Assembly: GCA_018433975.1 (NCBI GenBank)
Contig: JAHDQE010000058.1
Span: forward strand, 1 to 64,000
Source: Ornatilinea sp.
GTDB taxonomy: Bacteria; Chloroflexota; Anaerolineae; Anaerolineales; Anaerolineaceae
Length of the DNA: 64,000 nucleotides
Direction of reading: 5' to 3'
Shown here: positions 8,420 to 16,706 of the stretch, in pieces
Layout: each line of letters opens with the position of its first letter
Position numbering within the stretch: the stretch's first letter is position 1
Notes under the pieces: generated by a model
What the model saw: the letters and a program-made list of their open reading frames with translations, nothing else
Told to the model about the DNA's origin: nothing
The model's database searches: none
Position numbers and translations under genes: made by a program

Positions 8420-9421
8420 TTATACACTTTCACTCACTCTCGGCCAATCCATCAACAATACTTCCGTTAGAAGCTGGCGGTTCAAGTTCTGATCCAACTG
8501 GATCAGCCCCTGTTCCAGATTCGTAGTGCAGATGCGGGCTGTACGGGGCCCTGTTGCGCCGGCCAAGGACGTAATGTCTTTTTCCCATTCCAGGTTGACA
8601 ATGGGCACTTCTGCCCCGGAAGCTACCAGGAGGATATCCCGCCAGAAAGACAACCACACCTGATAAATCTCCCGGATTTCCTCCCGTTCCTTTTTTCGAA
8701 ACGGATCTGCGTACGCAAACCGCTCCCGCCGGGGGCTTGTCAGCAGGCGCACAAAATCTTCTCCCCACTCCCGGCGCATCGCCAACGCTTCAGGATCATC
8801 ATGGAAAAACAGCGCTTTCCCAGTCCTCCCTCCGGAGAGATGCGCCAGCATTCGTGCTTCTTCAGCCGGGATCTGCCAGCGGTCCTGCAAGGCTTCTGCC
8901 AGCCGCCCCACTGAAAGCGCCCTCAAACGGAGCACCTCACATCGCGAAACAATTGTCGGGAGAAGGTTTTCTGCCGCATCGGTCGTCAGGAGCAGAATCA
9001 CTTTCTCCGGTGCTTCTTCCAGTGTTTTCAAGAGCGCGTTCTGCGCACTGATGTGTGCTTCCTGAAACCGCAGGAGCAATGCCACCCGGTACCGGGCTTC
9101 ATAGGGTGTCAGGGAAAGCGTATGCTGAAGCTCGCGCACCTGATCTACTTTCAATGTTCCACCAACCGTCTCCGCGGCTACAATCGCGAGGTCTGCCTGC
9201 TGCATGCGCTCTATTTGAGTGCACATCCGGCACACACCGCAGGCTTCACCGGGTGCAGGTGGCTGAAGACAATTCAATGCCTGGGCAAACCGCAGGGCCA
9301 GCGTGCGCCGCCCAACCCCTGGCGGTCCGGTGAACAAGTAAGCATGCCGCACCTGATCGCGCGCGATATGCTGTTTCAACAGGGCTTCTGCCCATTCATG
9401 GCCCAATACATTCCAGTTCAT
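8420..9421 (-). CDS. holB: DNA polymerase III delta' subunit
   Basis: A 333-residue clamp-loader subunit that helps load the sliding clamp during replication. The N-terminus (MNWNVLGHEWA) leads into RHAYLFTGPPGVGRRTLA, a P-loop in which the usual Lys is replaced by Arg, as expected for the non-hydrolysing delta' subunit. The zinc-binding region has the spaced cysteines C-x(8)-CGVCRMC, and the sensor region reads NALLKTLEEAPEKVILLLTT. ATG at 9421 is chosen over a longer frame from 9487: it matches the family start and lies seven bases after a consensus -10, giving a leaderless message. Confidence 0.9.
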   Translation of the reverse strand: MNWNVLGHEWAEALLKQHIARDQVRHAYLFTGPPGVGRRTLALRFAQALNCLQPPAPGEACGVCRMCTQIERMQQADLAIVAAETVGGTLKVDQVRELQHTLSLTPYEARYRVALLLRFQEAHISAQNALLKTLEEAPEKVILLLTTDAAENLLPTIVSRCEVLRLRALSVGRLAEALQDRWQIPAEEARMLAHLSGGRTGKALFFHDDPEALAMRREWGEDFVRLLTSPRRERFAYADPFRKKEREEIREIYQVWLSFWRDILLVASGAEVPIVNLEWEKDITSLAGATGPRTARICTTNLEQGLIQLDQNLNRQLLTEVLLMDWPRVSESV

Positions 9422-9428
9422 GCAATGG

Positions 9429-9457
9429 ATTGTAGCGCAGTCCTGGTAGATTGACAA
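9429..9457 (-). promoter_or_regulatory. consensus promoter of holB, leaderless
   Basis: Read on the minus strand: TTGTCA, 17-bp spacer, TACAAT, then CCATTGC and the ATG. The expected start of transcription falls at or next to the A of the start codon, and no ribosome-binding site is present. Confidence 0.75.
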
Positions 9458-9572
9458 CCGCCTGAAATTCACAGAGAATTCAGCCATTTGCGAGTTTAAG
9501 ACTTTACACTTTGTTTTATAATCACTGAACTATCCGGAACATCCATTGCTTTAATTTTTGAAGGAAACTCAC

Positions 9573-10172
9573 ATGCACACAAAAGCAGACAACCCCATCA
9601 CTCTGCTCCAGGGAAAGAATACCTTGCCCTTGATTGAAACTTATTTCCAGTTCGCCCAGCTTAAACAGCTCTACCGCCAGGGCTGGCTCAAACGCGGTGT
9701 GCCCCCGGAACAATGCGAAAGTGTGGCAGAGCATACCCTGGGTGTGGCTGTACTCTCTATGCTGCTGGCGGATACCTGTTTCCCCGAGTTGGACATCCAA
9801 AAGGTACTCCGCATGGCACTGCTGCATGATTTTGGGGAGATAGATGCCGGAGATTTCACCCCCGTGGATGGGGTCTCCCTTCAGGAAAAGCACCGTTTGG
9901 AGAAAGAATCGATTTTAAACGTTCTCTCCGGTCTGCCCAACGGCGCAGATTACGCTGCGGTATGGGATGAATTTGAGGAAGGAAAATCCCCGGAAGCACA
10001 GTTCATCCGTCAGGTGGATCGCCTGGAAATGGGTCTGCAAGCTTCCATCTATGAGCTGCAAGGCTTTCTGGAGACGGACGAATTCCTGCAATCCGCCGAC
10101 CGCGCCCAGAAGTCAGAGCCGCTTAAAGACATCATCCAGGAATTGTTCCGGCTTCGGACGGAGGAGACATAA
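9573..10172 (+). CDS. HD-domain hydrolase (YfbR/HDDC2-type 5'-deoxynucleotidase-like)
   Basis: A 199-residue metal-dependent phosphohydrolase. The HD motif set is visible: His in VAEHTLGVA, HD in LLHDFGEIDAGD and the distal Asp in IRQVDRLEMGLQ. This arrangement, with the helical N-terminus (FAQLKQLYRQGWLKRGV), is that of YfbR/HDDC2 proteins, which dephosphorylate deoxynucleoside monophosphates. ATG at 9573 has AAGGA seven bases upstream. A TATAAT at 9517 may be the -10. The next gene begins in the overlapping TAATG. The substrate is inferred from the family only. Confidence 0.82.
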   Translation: MHTKADNPITLLQGKNTLPLIETYFQFAQLKQLYRQGWLKRGVPPEQCESVAEHTLGVAVLSMLLADTCFPELDIQKVLRMALLHDFGEIDAGDFTPVDGVSLQEKHRLEKESILNVLSGLPNGADYAAVWDEFEEGKSPEAQFIRQVDRLEMGLQASIYELQGFLETDEFLQSADRAQKSEPLKDIIQELFRLRTEET

Positions 10173-10660
10173 TGCCTGCTGTTATCCGCGAAATGCAGAA
10201 TAGAGACTGGCCGGCAGTCCGCATCATTTATCAGGAAGGAATTGAATCCGGGCTGGCTACCTTTGAAACCCATGTTCCAAGTTGGGCCGAATGGGATTGG
10301 AACCACCTGAGAAACTGCCGCTACGTTGCAGTCCGCCAAAATGCCATCGTGGGATGGGCGGCGCTCAGCCTGGTCTCAAGGCGGCAGGTATACGCGGGCG
10401 TAGCCGAGGTCAGCATTTACGTCGCTTCTTCCGTACAGCGGCAGGGGGTTGGCGGGGCTTTGCTTCAAACCCTTATCTATGGATCCGAACAGGCCGGGTT
10501 CCGGACCCTGCAGGCCACTATATTCGCTGAAAACAAAGCCAGCATCGTCCTCCACAACAGCTGTGACTTCCGCCTTGTGGGATATCGCGAACAAATCGGC
10601 CAGCGGGAAGGCGTGTGGCATAACACGGTATTACTGGAACGCCGGGCCCAATCCCGGTAA
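10172..10660 (+). CDS. GNAT N-acetyltransferase (phosphinothricin acetyltransferase-like)
   Basis: A 162-residue acetyl-CoA-dependent acetyltransferase. It shows the Pat-family pattern: IYQEGIESGLATFET near the N-terminus, the acetyl-CoA loop VQRQGVGGALLQTL, and FAENKASIVLHNSCDF followed by VGYREQIGQ. Members acetylate amino groups of phosphinothricin, methionine sulfone or sulfoximine and related compounds. It overlaps the HD-hydrolase stop (TAATG), so it is translated with it. Natural substrate unknown. Confidence 0.87.
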   Translation: MPAVIREMQNRDWPAVRIIYQEGIESGLATFETHVPSWAEWDWNHLRNCRYVAVRQNAIVGWAALSLVSRRQVYAGVAEVSIYVASSVQRQGVGGALLQTLIYGSEQAGFRTLQATIFAENKASIVLHNSCDFRLVGYREQIGQREGVWHNTVLLERRAQSR

Positions 10661-10718
10661 TTTGCAAAATTTTTCCGGATGTAGAGAATTACCAGAGGTT
10701 ACTGACTTTATCCGCCGG

Positions 10719-10748
10719 TTGACACATCTCAACGCCTGACGGTACAAT
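10719..10748 (+). promoter_or_regulatory. consensus promoter of pcrA, leaderless
   Basis: TTGACA (10719-10724), 18-bp spacer, TACAAT (10743-10748), then eight bases to the ATG at 10757, with no ribosome site. Transcription would begin at or beside the start codon. Confidence 0.8.
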
Positions 10749-10756
10749 CAGGCGTC

Positions 10757-12961
10757 ATGGATTACTTAAGTAAACTTAATTCCCAACAATACGAAGCCGT
10801 TACAGTCGGCAATGGACAGGTACTGGTGCTGGCCGGGCCAGGGTCCGGAAAGACCCGCGTACTGACTCAGCGGATCGCCTATCTGGTTGAAGAAATGGGC
10901 ATCCGTCCCTACCATATCCTCGCTGTAACTTTTACCAATAAGGCCGCCCGTGAGATGAGCAGCCGAATCCAACCACTTCTTGAACATTCCACCGAGGGGA
11001 TGTGGCTGGGTACTTTCCATTCCGTCTGCGCCCGGATCATGCGCCGGGAAGTGAAACATCTTCCCCTCGATTCCAACTTCACCATCATGGATGCAGATGA
11101 CCAGCGCACTCTGGTTAAACGCGCACTGAAAGAACTCAATCTGAGCGATAAAATTTACCGCCCGGTGAGTGTCCAGGCTTCGATATCCAACGCCAAGAAC
11201 AATCTTTACACTCCGGATGATTACCACAAAATTGGAAAAAGCTACCGGGATGAGGTCATTGGCCGGATTTATGCCCTGTACCAGCAGTACCTGCGGGCCA
11301 GCAACGCGGTTGATTTTGATGATATGCTGATGATGACGGTTGAGCTCCTTGTGGACCATGCCGAGGTTCGGGAACAATATGCCCGCCGCTTTGAACATGT
11401 TCTGGTGGATGAATTCCAGGACACCAACGAAGCGCAGTACGAATTGCTGAGGCTGCTCTCTTCTTACCATCACAATCTGTTTGTTGTGGGAGATGAAGAC
11501 CAATCCATTTACCGCTGGCGCGGCGCCGATTACCGCAATGTACTTCGCTTTGAAAAAGAATATCCCGAGTCTCAGAAGATCCTTTTGGAGCAAAATTACC
11601 GCTCACCGCAAAACATTCTGGATGCCGCTCGTGCGATCATCGATAAGAACGCCTACCGTACGCCCAAGCATCTCTTTACCAACCGCGGCGCCGGGGATCC
11701 CCTGGTGCTGCATGAAGCTGAAGATGACCGCGCTGAAGCCGCGTTTGCTGTGGATACTATCCAGAAAATGATCCAACACGGGGAAGCCCGCGGCGGAGAT
11801 TTCGCGATTATGTACCGCACCAATGCTCAATCCCGTCTGCTGGAAGACGCCTTTCTCCGGGCCGGAATGGGCTACCGGTTGGTCGGAGCCCAACGCTTTT
11901 ACGGGCGCCGCGAAGTGAAAGACATCATCGCTTTTCTCCGGCTGGTCCACAACCCTGCCGAGGAAGTCAGTCTTTTACGGGTGATCAATGTCCCTGCCCG
12001 CGGAATTGGGAACAAGACAATTGCCGATCTCCAGATGATTGCCCGCGAGATCAACATCTCACCCGGGCAGCTTCTGCTTGATTTAGGACGCAACGGGAAC
12101 CGCTCTCCTTACTGGAATGCCTTTTCCGGGCGGGCGGCTGCTTCTCTGGAGGGTTTTGGCGCGATGCTGTTGGGCTGGCGCGAGCAGGCGCAGACCCAAC
12201 CACTGCCCACACTGTTTGACCGGATTATCGGAGATTCCGGTTTTGAAGCCTACGTTAACGACCAGACCGAGGAAGGCATCAGCCGGTGGGAAAACGTTCA
12301 GGAGCTGCGCCGGATCGCTTATGAATATCAGGAAAGAGGGCTGCCTGAATTTCTGGAAAACCTGGCGCTGGTCTCTGACCAGGATACGCTGGAGGAGCAA
12401 ACGGATGCTCCTGCCCTGATGACCTTGCATGCCGCAAAAGGTCTGGAATTTGAACAGGTTTTCATTGTCGGACTGGATGAAGGGCTTCTTCCGCACAACC
12501 GTTCCCTGGAGGACCCGGAAGAAATGGCCGAAGAACGGCGTCTGTTTTATGTTGGACTGACCCGTGCCAAGCATCAGGTTTATCTCGTTCGGGCCGAACA
12601 ACGCAGTACATTCGGCCAGTTTCAACTCAGTGAACCTTCACGCTTTTTAACAGATCTCCCTGAGCATTTACTTCAGCACCTCGGCTACCGTCACAACATT
12701 CGCCAGAAGAACACACAATGGGATAATACCCCTCGATGGGAAGCCAGACTCCGCCAAAGCTCTTCTCAACCACAGCGCTCTGCTGCAATTCTGGAGCCGA
12801 AATATAAACCGCTCATGCGTGTACAACATGATAGCTGGGGAGAAGGGATTGTACTGGAAAGCCGAATTCAGGATGGCGATGAAATTGTTACCATCAACTT
12901 CGAATCGGTCGGCTTGAAGCGACTGGCAGCTTCTATTGCTGTCCTCGAAATTTTGAAATGA
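10757..12961 (+). CDS. pcrA: UvrD/PcrA-type superfamily 1 DNA helicase
   Basis: A 734-residue ATP-dependent 3'-5' helicase for repair and replication restart. Motif I is AGPGSGKTR, motif Ia TFTNKAAREM, motif II VDEFQDTN, motif III GDEDQSIYRWRGA, motif IV EQNYRS, motif V LMTLHAAKGLEF and motif VI RRLFYVGLTRAK. The C-terminus has a Tudor-like segment (RVQHDSWGEGIVLE) typical of PcrA that contacts RNA polymerase. Length fits the family. It has its own promoter and is followed by two hairpins, so it is probably a single-gene unit. Confidence 0.93.
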   Translation: MDYLSKLNSQQYEAVTVGNGQVLVLAGPGSGKTRVLTQRIAYLVEEMGIRPYHILAVTFTNKAAREMSSRIQPLLEHSTEGMWLGTFHSVCARIMRREVKHLPLDSNFTIMDADDQRTLVKRALKELNLSDKIYRPVSVQASISNAKNNLYTPDDYHKIGKSYRDEVIGRIYALYQQYLRASNAVDFDDMLMMTVELLVDHAEVREQYARRFEHVLVDEFQDTNEAQYELLRLLSSYHHNLFVVGDEDQSIYRWRGADYRNVLRFEKEYPESQKILLEQNYRSPQNILDAARAIIDKNAYRTPKHLFTNRGAGDPLVLHEAEDDRAEAAFAVDTIQKMIQHGEARGGDFAIMYRTNAQSRLLEDAFLRAGMGYRLVGAQRFYGRREVKDIIAFLRLVHNPAEEVSLLRVINVPARGIGNKTIADLQMIAREINISPGQLLLDLGRNGNRSPYWNAFSGRAAASLEGFGAMLLGWREQAQTQPLPTLFDRIIGDSGFEAYVNDQTEEGISRWENVQELRRIAYEYQERGLPEFLENLALVSDQDTLEEQTDAPALMTLHAAKGLEFEQVFIVGLDEGLLPHNRSLEDPEEMAEERRLFYVGLTRAKHQVYLVRAEQRSTFGQFQLSEPSRFLTDLPEHLLQHLGYRHNIRQKNTQWDNTPRWEARLRQSSSQPQRSAAILEPKYKPLMRVQHDSWGEGIVLESRIQDGDEIVTINFESVGLKRLAASIAVLEILK

Positions 12962-12982
12962 GCGGGAGCCGTTTTTTAAAAA

Positions 12983-13046
12983 CCAAATCAGGACCAGTAA
13001 ATTTCACTCTCGTCCTGATTTGGACCAACAAGTCCCCAACTTGTTG
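12983..13046. terminator. two consecutive hairpins after pcrA; rest of gap is AT-rich leader
   Basis: A 12-bp perfect inverted repeat (12983-12994 with 13012-13023, 17-base loop) is followed by a 7-bp one (CAACAAG/CTTGTTG, 13026-13046). Neither has a U run. The remaining gap to 13263 contains a TATAAT at 13170 that may serve the next gene and no credible coding frame. Confidence 0.5.
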
Positions 13047-13262
13047 ACCAATAGCAACCTGGTAAACCGCTCGACTTCCCTAAGGCTAAAAAAACAAGGA
13101 ACCTTAAACCGGTTTAAATATCAACAAAAGTATACAACACCCCTCTTTAGTTTACAAGGGCGATTTTGTTATAATATATCCATATTTTATATAGAAACTT
13201 CTCTCTCCATATTCTCTCAATTCCCCCGGAAGATTACAAGAAATTATTCGTAGATAACCAAA

Positions 13263-13841
13263 ATGCAACCAAAAGTAAATGTTGGACGTAAGCTTCATGA
13301 ACTCAGAAAACAGAAACAGCTTTCTCTCCGCGCCCTGGCAGATCGATGCAACTTAACAGCGAATGCTATTGGAAAAATAGAGCGCAGTGAAGTATCCCCA
13401 ACCATCAGTTCTCTGGAAATGCTGGCGAATGCTTTGGATGTAGACATCCTGGAGTTTTTCTTCCAGAATACAGAAAAAGACGTGGTTTTGGTCAGACAAG
13501 ACACGCTTAAAGAAGCACCTGAACCAAACATTCAAATTCAAAACCTTGGGATCGGATTAAAGAATCAGCTTTTCGAACCTTATTGCATGACCATTTCGCC
13601 ATATAAAACCATTTCAGAAGGTTCTGTTTCAGAATATGGAGAAGTATTTATCTATTGCCTCACCGGGACCATTGAGATCATAGTCCATGGTGGAAATTAT
13701 TGCCTGCTGGCCGGGGACAGCCTGTTGTTTAAATCTTTTATGCCGTATACTCTCCGAAATTCCATGGATCAGCCAGTCACCTTGCTAATTGTCTTTCAGG
13801 CACCACTTGGAAATCACTTTGGATTGCGCCATTTACCCTGA
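13263..13841 (+). CDS. XRE-family regulator with C-terminal cupin sensor domain
   Basis: A 192-residue transcription factor. Residues 7-62 form an XRE helix-turn-helix (LRKQKQLSLRALADRCNLTA through ISSLEMLANALDVDILEFF). Residues about 100-185 form a small-molecule-binding cupin barrel (VSEYGEVFIYCLTGTIEI, LLAGDSLLFKSFMPYTLRN). This architecture is typical of regulators that sense a metabolite such as a polyamine or amino-acid product and control adjacent genes. The next gene, a PAS protein 42 bp downstream, may be its target or partner. No clear ribosome site precedes the ATG. Ligand unknown. Confidence 0.85.
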   Translation: MQPKVNVGRKLHELRKQKQLSLRALADRCNLTANAIGKIERSEVSPTISSLEMLANALDVDILEFFFQNTEKDVVLVRQDTLKEAPEPNIQIQNLGIGLKNQLFEPYCMTISPYKTISEGSVSEYGEVFIYCLTGTIEIIVHGGNYCLLAGDSLLFKSFMPYTLRNSMDQPVTLLIVFQAPLGNHFGLRHLP

Positions 13842-13883
13842 TTCCATTTACAATGCTATCTTTTACGAAAGCCAAAATCTGTC

Positions 13884-14576
13884 ATGAACGAATCCTTTCA
13901 ACACACCTTCTTAACCGCATTCTCCAAGTCAGGAATGCCTTTAATTCTCACAGACAACGACGTCAACTCTGTTCTATCGATCAACCTTGCCGCCCTGAAG
14001 TATCTCCGCGACCTTCGAATCGCAATCATTTCATCCAATGAACTGGTCAATATCCTGCGAACTTTTACCAAAGAGAATAGGCCATCACAACAGGTCGCCC
14101 TAGAATGTCAGTCCCTGGTGAGAAACAGCGTTAATCAATTTGTAAATTTGACTGTACGCGTACAGCAGGAAGCCCTTTCGGAGAAACCCGTTTTACTATT
14201 TTCCATTGTGGATTCAACACAAATCGCAGGTCCTTACACAGAGAAAACATTGCCTCCTCCAGAAACCATGTTGCCTGTTCTCCTGGTCGGTATCACCCCG
14301 GAAGGCACAATCCAATATGTCAATCGTCCTATAGCAGGTGTTGATATAGATCAGATATTGGGAAGCAATCTCGAACACTGGACATTTTCAGATCAATGGG
14401 GAGATATCCATTATTATGAACGAGCCATTGCAACTGCACAACCGGTGATCTACAATACCAGAATCATGGGGCCGAATGGAATTCCCATTAAAGCAAAAAT
14501 ATATCTTTCACCCATCTTTGAACAGGATGCTTTGATTAGTTTTGTAATTGCAATTCTGGATACTCTAAAGAATTAA
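13884..14576 (+). CDS. PAS-domain-containing protein of unknown role
   Basis: A 230-residue soluble protein without signal peptide. The C-terminal half has a PAS-like pattern (LLVGITPEGTIQYVNRPIAG, then a GSNLEHW helix and a strand-rich end), used for sensing small molecules, redox state or partners. The N-terminal half (FLTAFSKSGMPLILTDNDVN) may be another divergent PAS domain. No kinase, cyclase or DNA-binding output is attached, so it probably acts with a partner. It follows the XRE-cupin regulator closely and ends before a strong terminator. Start has no obvious ribosome site. Confidence 0.7.
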   Translation: MNESFQHTFLTAFSKSGMPLILTDNDVNSVLSINLAALKYLRDLRIAIISSNELVNILRTFTKENRPSQQVALECQSLVRNSVNQFVNLTVRVQQEALSEKPVLLFSIVDSTQIAGPYTEKTLPPPETMLPVLLVGITPEGTIQYVNRPIAGVDIDQILGSNLEHWTFSDQWGDIHYYERAIATAQPVIYNTRIMGPNGIPIKAKIYLSPIFEQDALISFVIAILDTLKN

Positions 14577-14603
14577 TCTATACAAAATACTTCCACATAC
14601 AGA

Positions 14604-14638
14604 AAAAATCGTTCGGCCTGACAGGCCGAACGATTTTT
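14604..14638. terminator. strong bidirectional terminator
   Basis: A 17-bp perfect stem (14604-14620 with 14622-14638) beginning with A5 and ending with T5, placed between convergent genes, terminates in both directions. Confidence 0.85.
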
Positions 14639-14664
14639 AATTTATAAAGGGATCAATCGATTTA

Positions 14665-15060
14665 TTATTTTACTTTGATTTCTTTCGTACCTTCCCACAG
14701 GCCATGAATATTACACATTGCCACAGCATGGAAAGTGCCGGACTGCATCAACTTGACGGAAGTAACCACTACCGGGTCCGTATAAACCGGTCCCTGATTG
14801 GCGCCTTTCACAGACGCACCATGAGCATTGAATTCATAGCGTCCAACCTCGTAGGCAAATTTATCACCTTCCGGCTTGAAGAATACCGCAATCCAATCGA
14901 TATGATGCTCGGTGGTGTTGGGATGAGCAATTTCTTCTCCAATATTCACTTTCACTTCAAAAAACTCACCGGCCGTCACTTCATCCGCGCAATGAATCAC
15001 GGGAGCGTGTTTCTCTGCTTTCCAGTCTGCATGCTGAACATAATCTCCTAAATAAGCCAT
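14665..15060 (-). CDS. superoxide reductase (neelaredoxin type)
   Basis: A 131-residue enzyme that reduces superoxide to peroxide without making oxygen, typical of anaerobes. The iron-site ligands are visible: EKH (residues 16-18), His in IAHPNTTEHHIDW and the CNIHGLW Cys/His pair. The rubredoxin-like extra domain of desulfoferrodoxin is absent, so it is the one-iron (class II) form. ATG at 15060 is chosen because AAGGAGG lies five bases upstream; a longer frame from 15093 is unsupported. Presence suggests an anaerobic or microaerobic host facing occasional oxygen. Confidence 0.93.
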   Translation of the reverse strand: MAYLGDYVQHADWKAEKHAPVIHCADEVTAGEFFEVKVNIGEEIAHPNTTEHHIDWIAVFFKPEGDKFAYEVGRYEFNAHGASVKGANQGPVYTDPVVVTSVKLMQSGTFHAVAMCNIHGLWEGTKEIKVK

Positions 15061-15139
15061 TTTTTCCTCCTTTAGATAAGCTGTCGAAATCAAACACCTT
15101 CAGTATTTTAGTATAGCACCAATTTGTAATTCAGATACT

Positions 15140-16306
15140 TCACTCAAGGCCCATTTCTCCCAGAGTCACCGGCAACTCTAATTCCCGATTACCCCGCACC
15201 ACTTTTATCGTGACAACTTCTCCTGCCTGATAAGCAAAAAGCGCATTAGAAAAAGAAGTCTCTTCATTAATCACTCGTTCGCCAATTTGCGTCAGGATGT
15301 CCCCATTTTGGAGGCCTCCAAGCTCGGCCGGACTGCCTTTCGAGACATCCATAATATAGACTCCCCACTCTACCGGCAGATCATATCGTGCCGCAATCGA
15401 CGGTGTAATGGTCTGCCATCGGATACCCAGGTAAGGACGGGCGAAATACCCATTCGCGATGATGTTTTCTCCGATGATCCGAGCGGTGTTGGAGGGAATG
15501 GCAAAGCCCAGGCCTTCCGCCACCGCAGAGCCACCGCTGCGCACAATGGCAACATTGATGCCAATAACCTCACCGGCCAGATTAACCAGCGGCCCACCGG
15601 AGTTTCCCTGGTTAATCGCCGCATCTGTCTGAATCAGGTCTTCCATCTGATATCCATTCCCGGTATCCAGCATACGTCCCGTTGCGCTGATTACACCCAC
15701 CGTCACTGAGTTTTTAAATGTTCCCAACGGAGAGCCAATAGCTACCACCGTTTCGCCGGGTTTAATCTGATCCGAATTTCCAAGCACGGCAACGGCCGGC
15801 ATCTCGCCCTCCGCTTTGATCACCGCCAAGTCCGAGAATGAATCCGAACTGATAACTTCAGCAGGAATTTCAGACCCATCTGCAAGAATTACTACCAAGT
15901 CTCTGGTACTTTCGACAACATGATTATTGGTGAGAACATACCCATCGGACGAAATAATAACGCCGCTGCCGCTGACCTGTTGATCCGCTGCCTGGCCAAA
16001 AAATGTTGTCTGCCCACTGATAGTGCCTTCAATGGTCACTACCGCCGGGCCAACCGATTCGACCGTCTCCACAATAGCCGTGTCAACCTGAGTGTTAGAT
16101 ACTTCCAGAAGCTGGCTCTGTTGTGGAACCGCCGCAATGGGCACCGGGGTAGCAGCTTCAACATTTTGTTGTATCAAAGTGCTGCGGACTACATAGCCGC
16201 CCACAATCGCACCCCCCAGTGCGCTCACACCTGCCACGACCAATACCAACACCAAATACAAAACTTTTTTCAAAGCACTGGTAGAAGAGGGTAAATTTGT
16301 GTTCAT
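15140..16306 (-). CDS. HtrA/DegP-family trypsin-like serine protease with one PDZ domain
   Basis: A 388-residue membrane-anchored envelope protease for protein quality control. One N-terminal membrane segment (residues about 14-38) is followed by a low-complexity linker and the trypsin-like domain with His in TNNHVV, Asp in FSDLAVIKAEG and Ser in GNSGGPL. A single PDZ domain (YLGIRWQTITPSIAARYDL onward) completes it. The domain order is that of HtrA/DegS-like proteases. A possible promoter lies at 16380-16408. It diverges from the SRP RNA gene. Confidence 0.92.
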   Translation of the reverse strand: MNTNLPSSTSALKKVLYLVLVLVVAGVSALGGAIVGGYVVRSTLIQQNVEAATPVPIAAVPQQSQLLEVSNTQVDTAIVETVESVGPAVVTIEGTISGQTTFFGQAADQQVSGSGVIISSDGYVLTNNHVVESTRDLVVILADGSEIPAEVISSDSFSDLAVIKAEGEMPAVAVLGNSDQIKPGETVVAIGSPLGTFKNSVTVGVISATGRMLDTGNGYQMEDLIQTDAAINQGNSGGPLVNLAGEVIGINVAIVRSGGSAVAEGLGFAIPSNTARIIGENIIANGYFARPYLGIRWQTITPSIAARYDLPVEWGVYIMDVSKGSPAELGGLQNGDILTQIGERVINEETSFSNALFAYQAGEVVTIKVVRGNRELELPVTLGEMGLE

Positions 16307-16379
16307 AACAAACCGCCTGTTTATAGCAACAACCTTTTTGCTTTTATTTATCGCAGTTGAATTTTCTCATTAATTCGAG

Positions 16380-16408
16380 ATTATAGCATTTTGCAATCCA
16401 AGGTTAAG
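16380..16408 (-). promoter_or_regulatory. possible htrA-family promoter
   Basis: On the minus strand CTTAAC, 17-bp spacer and TATAAT. The -10 is perfect but the -35 is weak; it lies about 75 bases upstream of the ATG. Confidence 0.45.
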
Positions 16409-16530
16409 TTTCCCGAAATATTTCTTAGTTTATTCTTACAATATCCAAACAAAATCCTAAAGATTACCTTCTGTAACATCCTGCCAAAAACAGGATATCT
16501 TCGTACGTAAAAACTTGCAGACGCCTGACG

Positions 16531-16559
16531 TTGACAGACCTTCCCCCTTACGGTATCCT
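16531..16559 (+). promoter_or_regulatory. promoter of the SRP RNA gene
   Basis: TTGACA (16531-16536) and TATCCT (16554-16559) with exact 17-bp spacing, ending about seven bases before the RNA. Confidence 0.75.
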
Positions 16560-16565
16560 TAACGC

Positions 16566-16674
16566 ACGTCCGAGTGGGACCGGCGCGGCAGAAACCACCA
16601 AACCCCGCCAGATCCGAGAGGAAGCAACGGTAAGGAGGTCACTCTGGGCGCCGCCGGGATACCTGCTCGGGCGT
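16566..16674 (+). ncRNA. ffs: small bacterial signal recognition particle RNA (4.5S-like)
   Basis: About 105 nt folding into one long hairpin. The 5' end CGTCCGAG pairs with CTCGGGCG at the 3' end. The domain IV tip is diagnostic: CCAGATCCGAGAGGAAGCAA, with the asymmetric loop and the AGCA face that bind Ffh, followed by GGTAAGGAGG and GCCGCCGGGATACC. With Ffh it forms the particle that targets nascent membrane proteins. It has its own promoter and precedes a methyltransferase gene. Ends are estimated from pairing. Confidence 0.9.
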
Positions 16675-16706
16675 ATTTTATACTCAACGAAACGGAAACC
16701 GTTCCA

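Noticed and set aside
10766..11593. 275-residue antisense frame opposite pcrA
   Set aside because: The plus-strand helicase motifs are unambiguous here.
13020..13253. 77-residue frame in the gap after pcrA
   Set aside because: Runs through hairpins and a promoter; no ribosome site.
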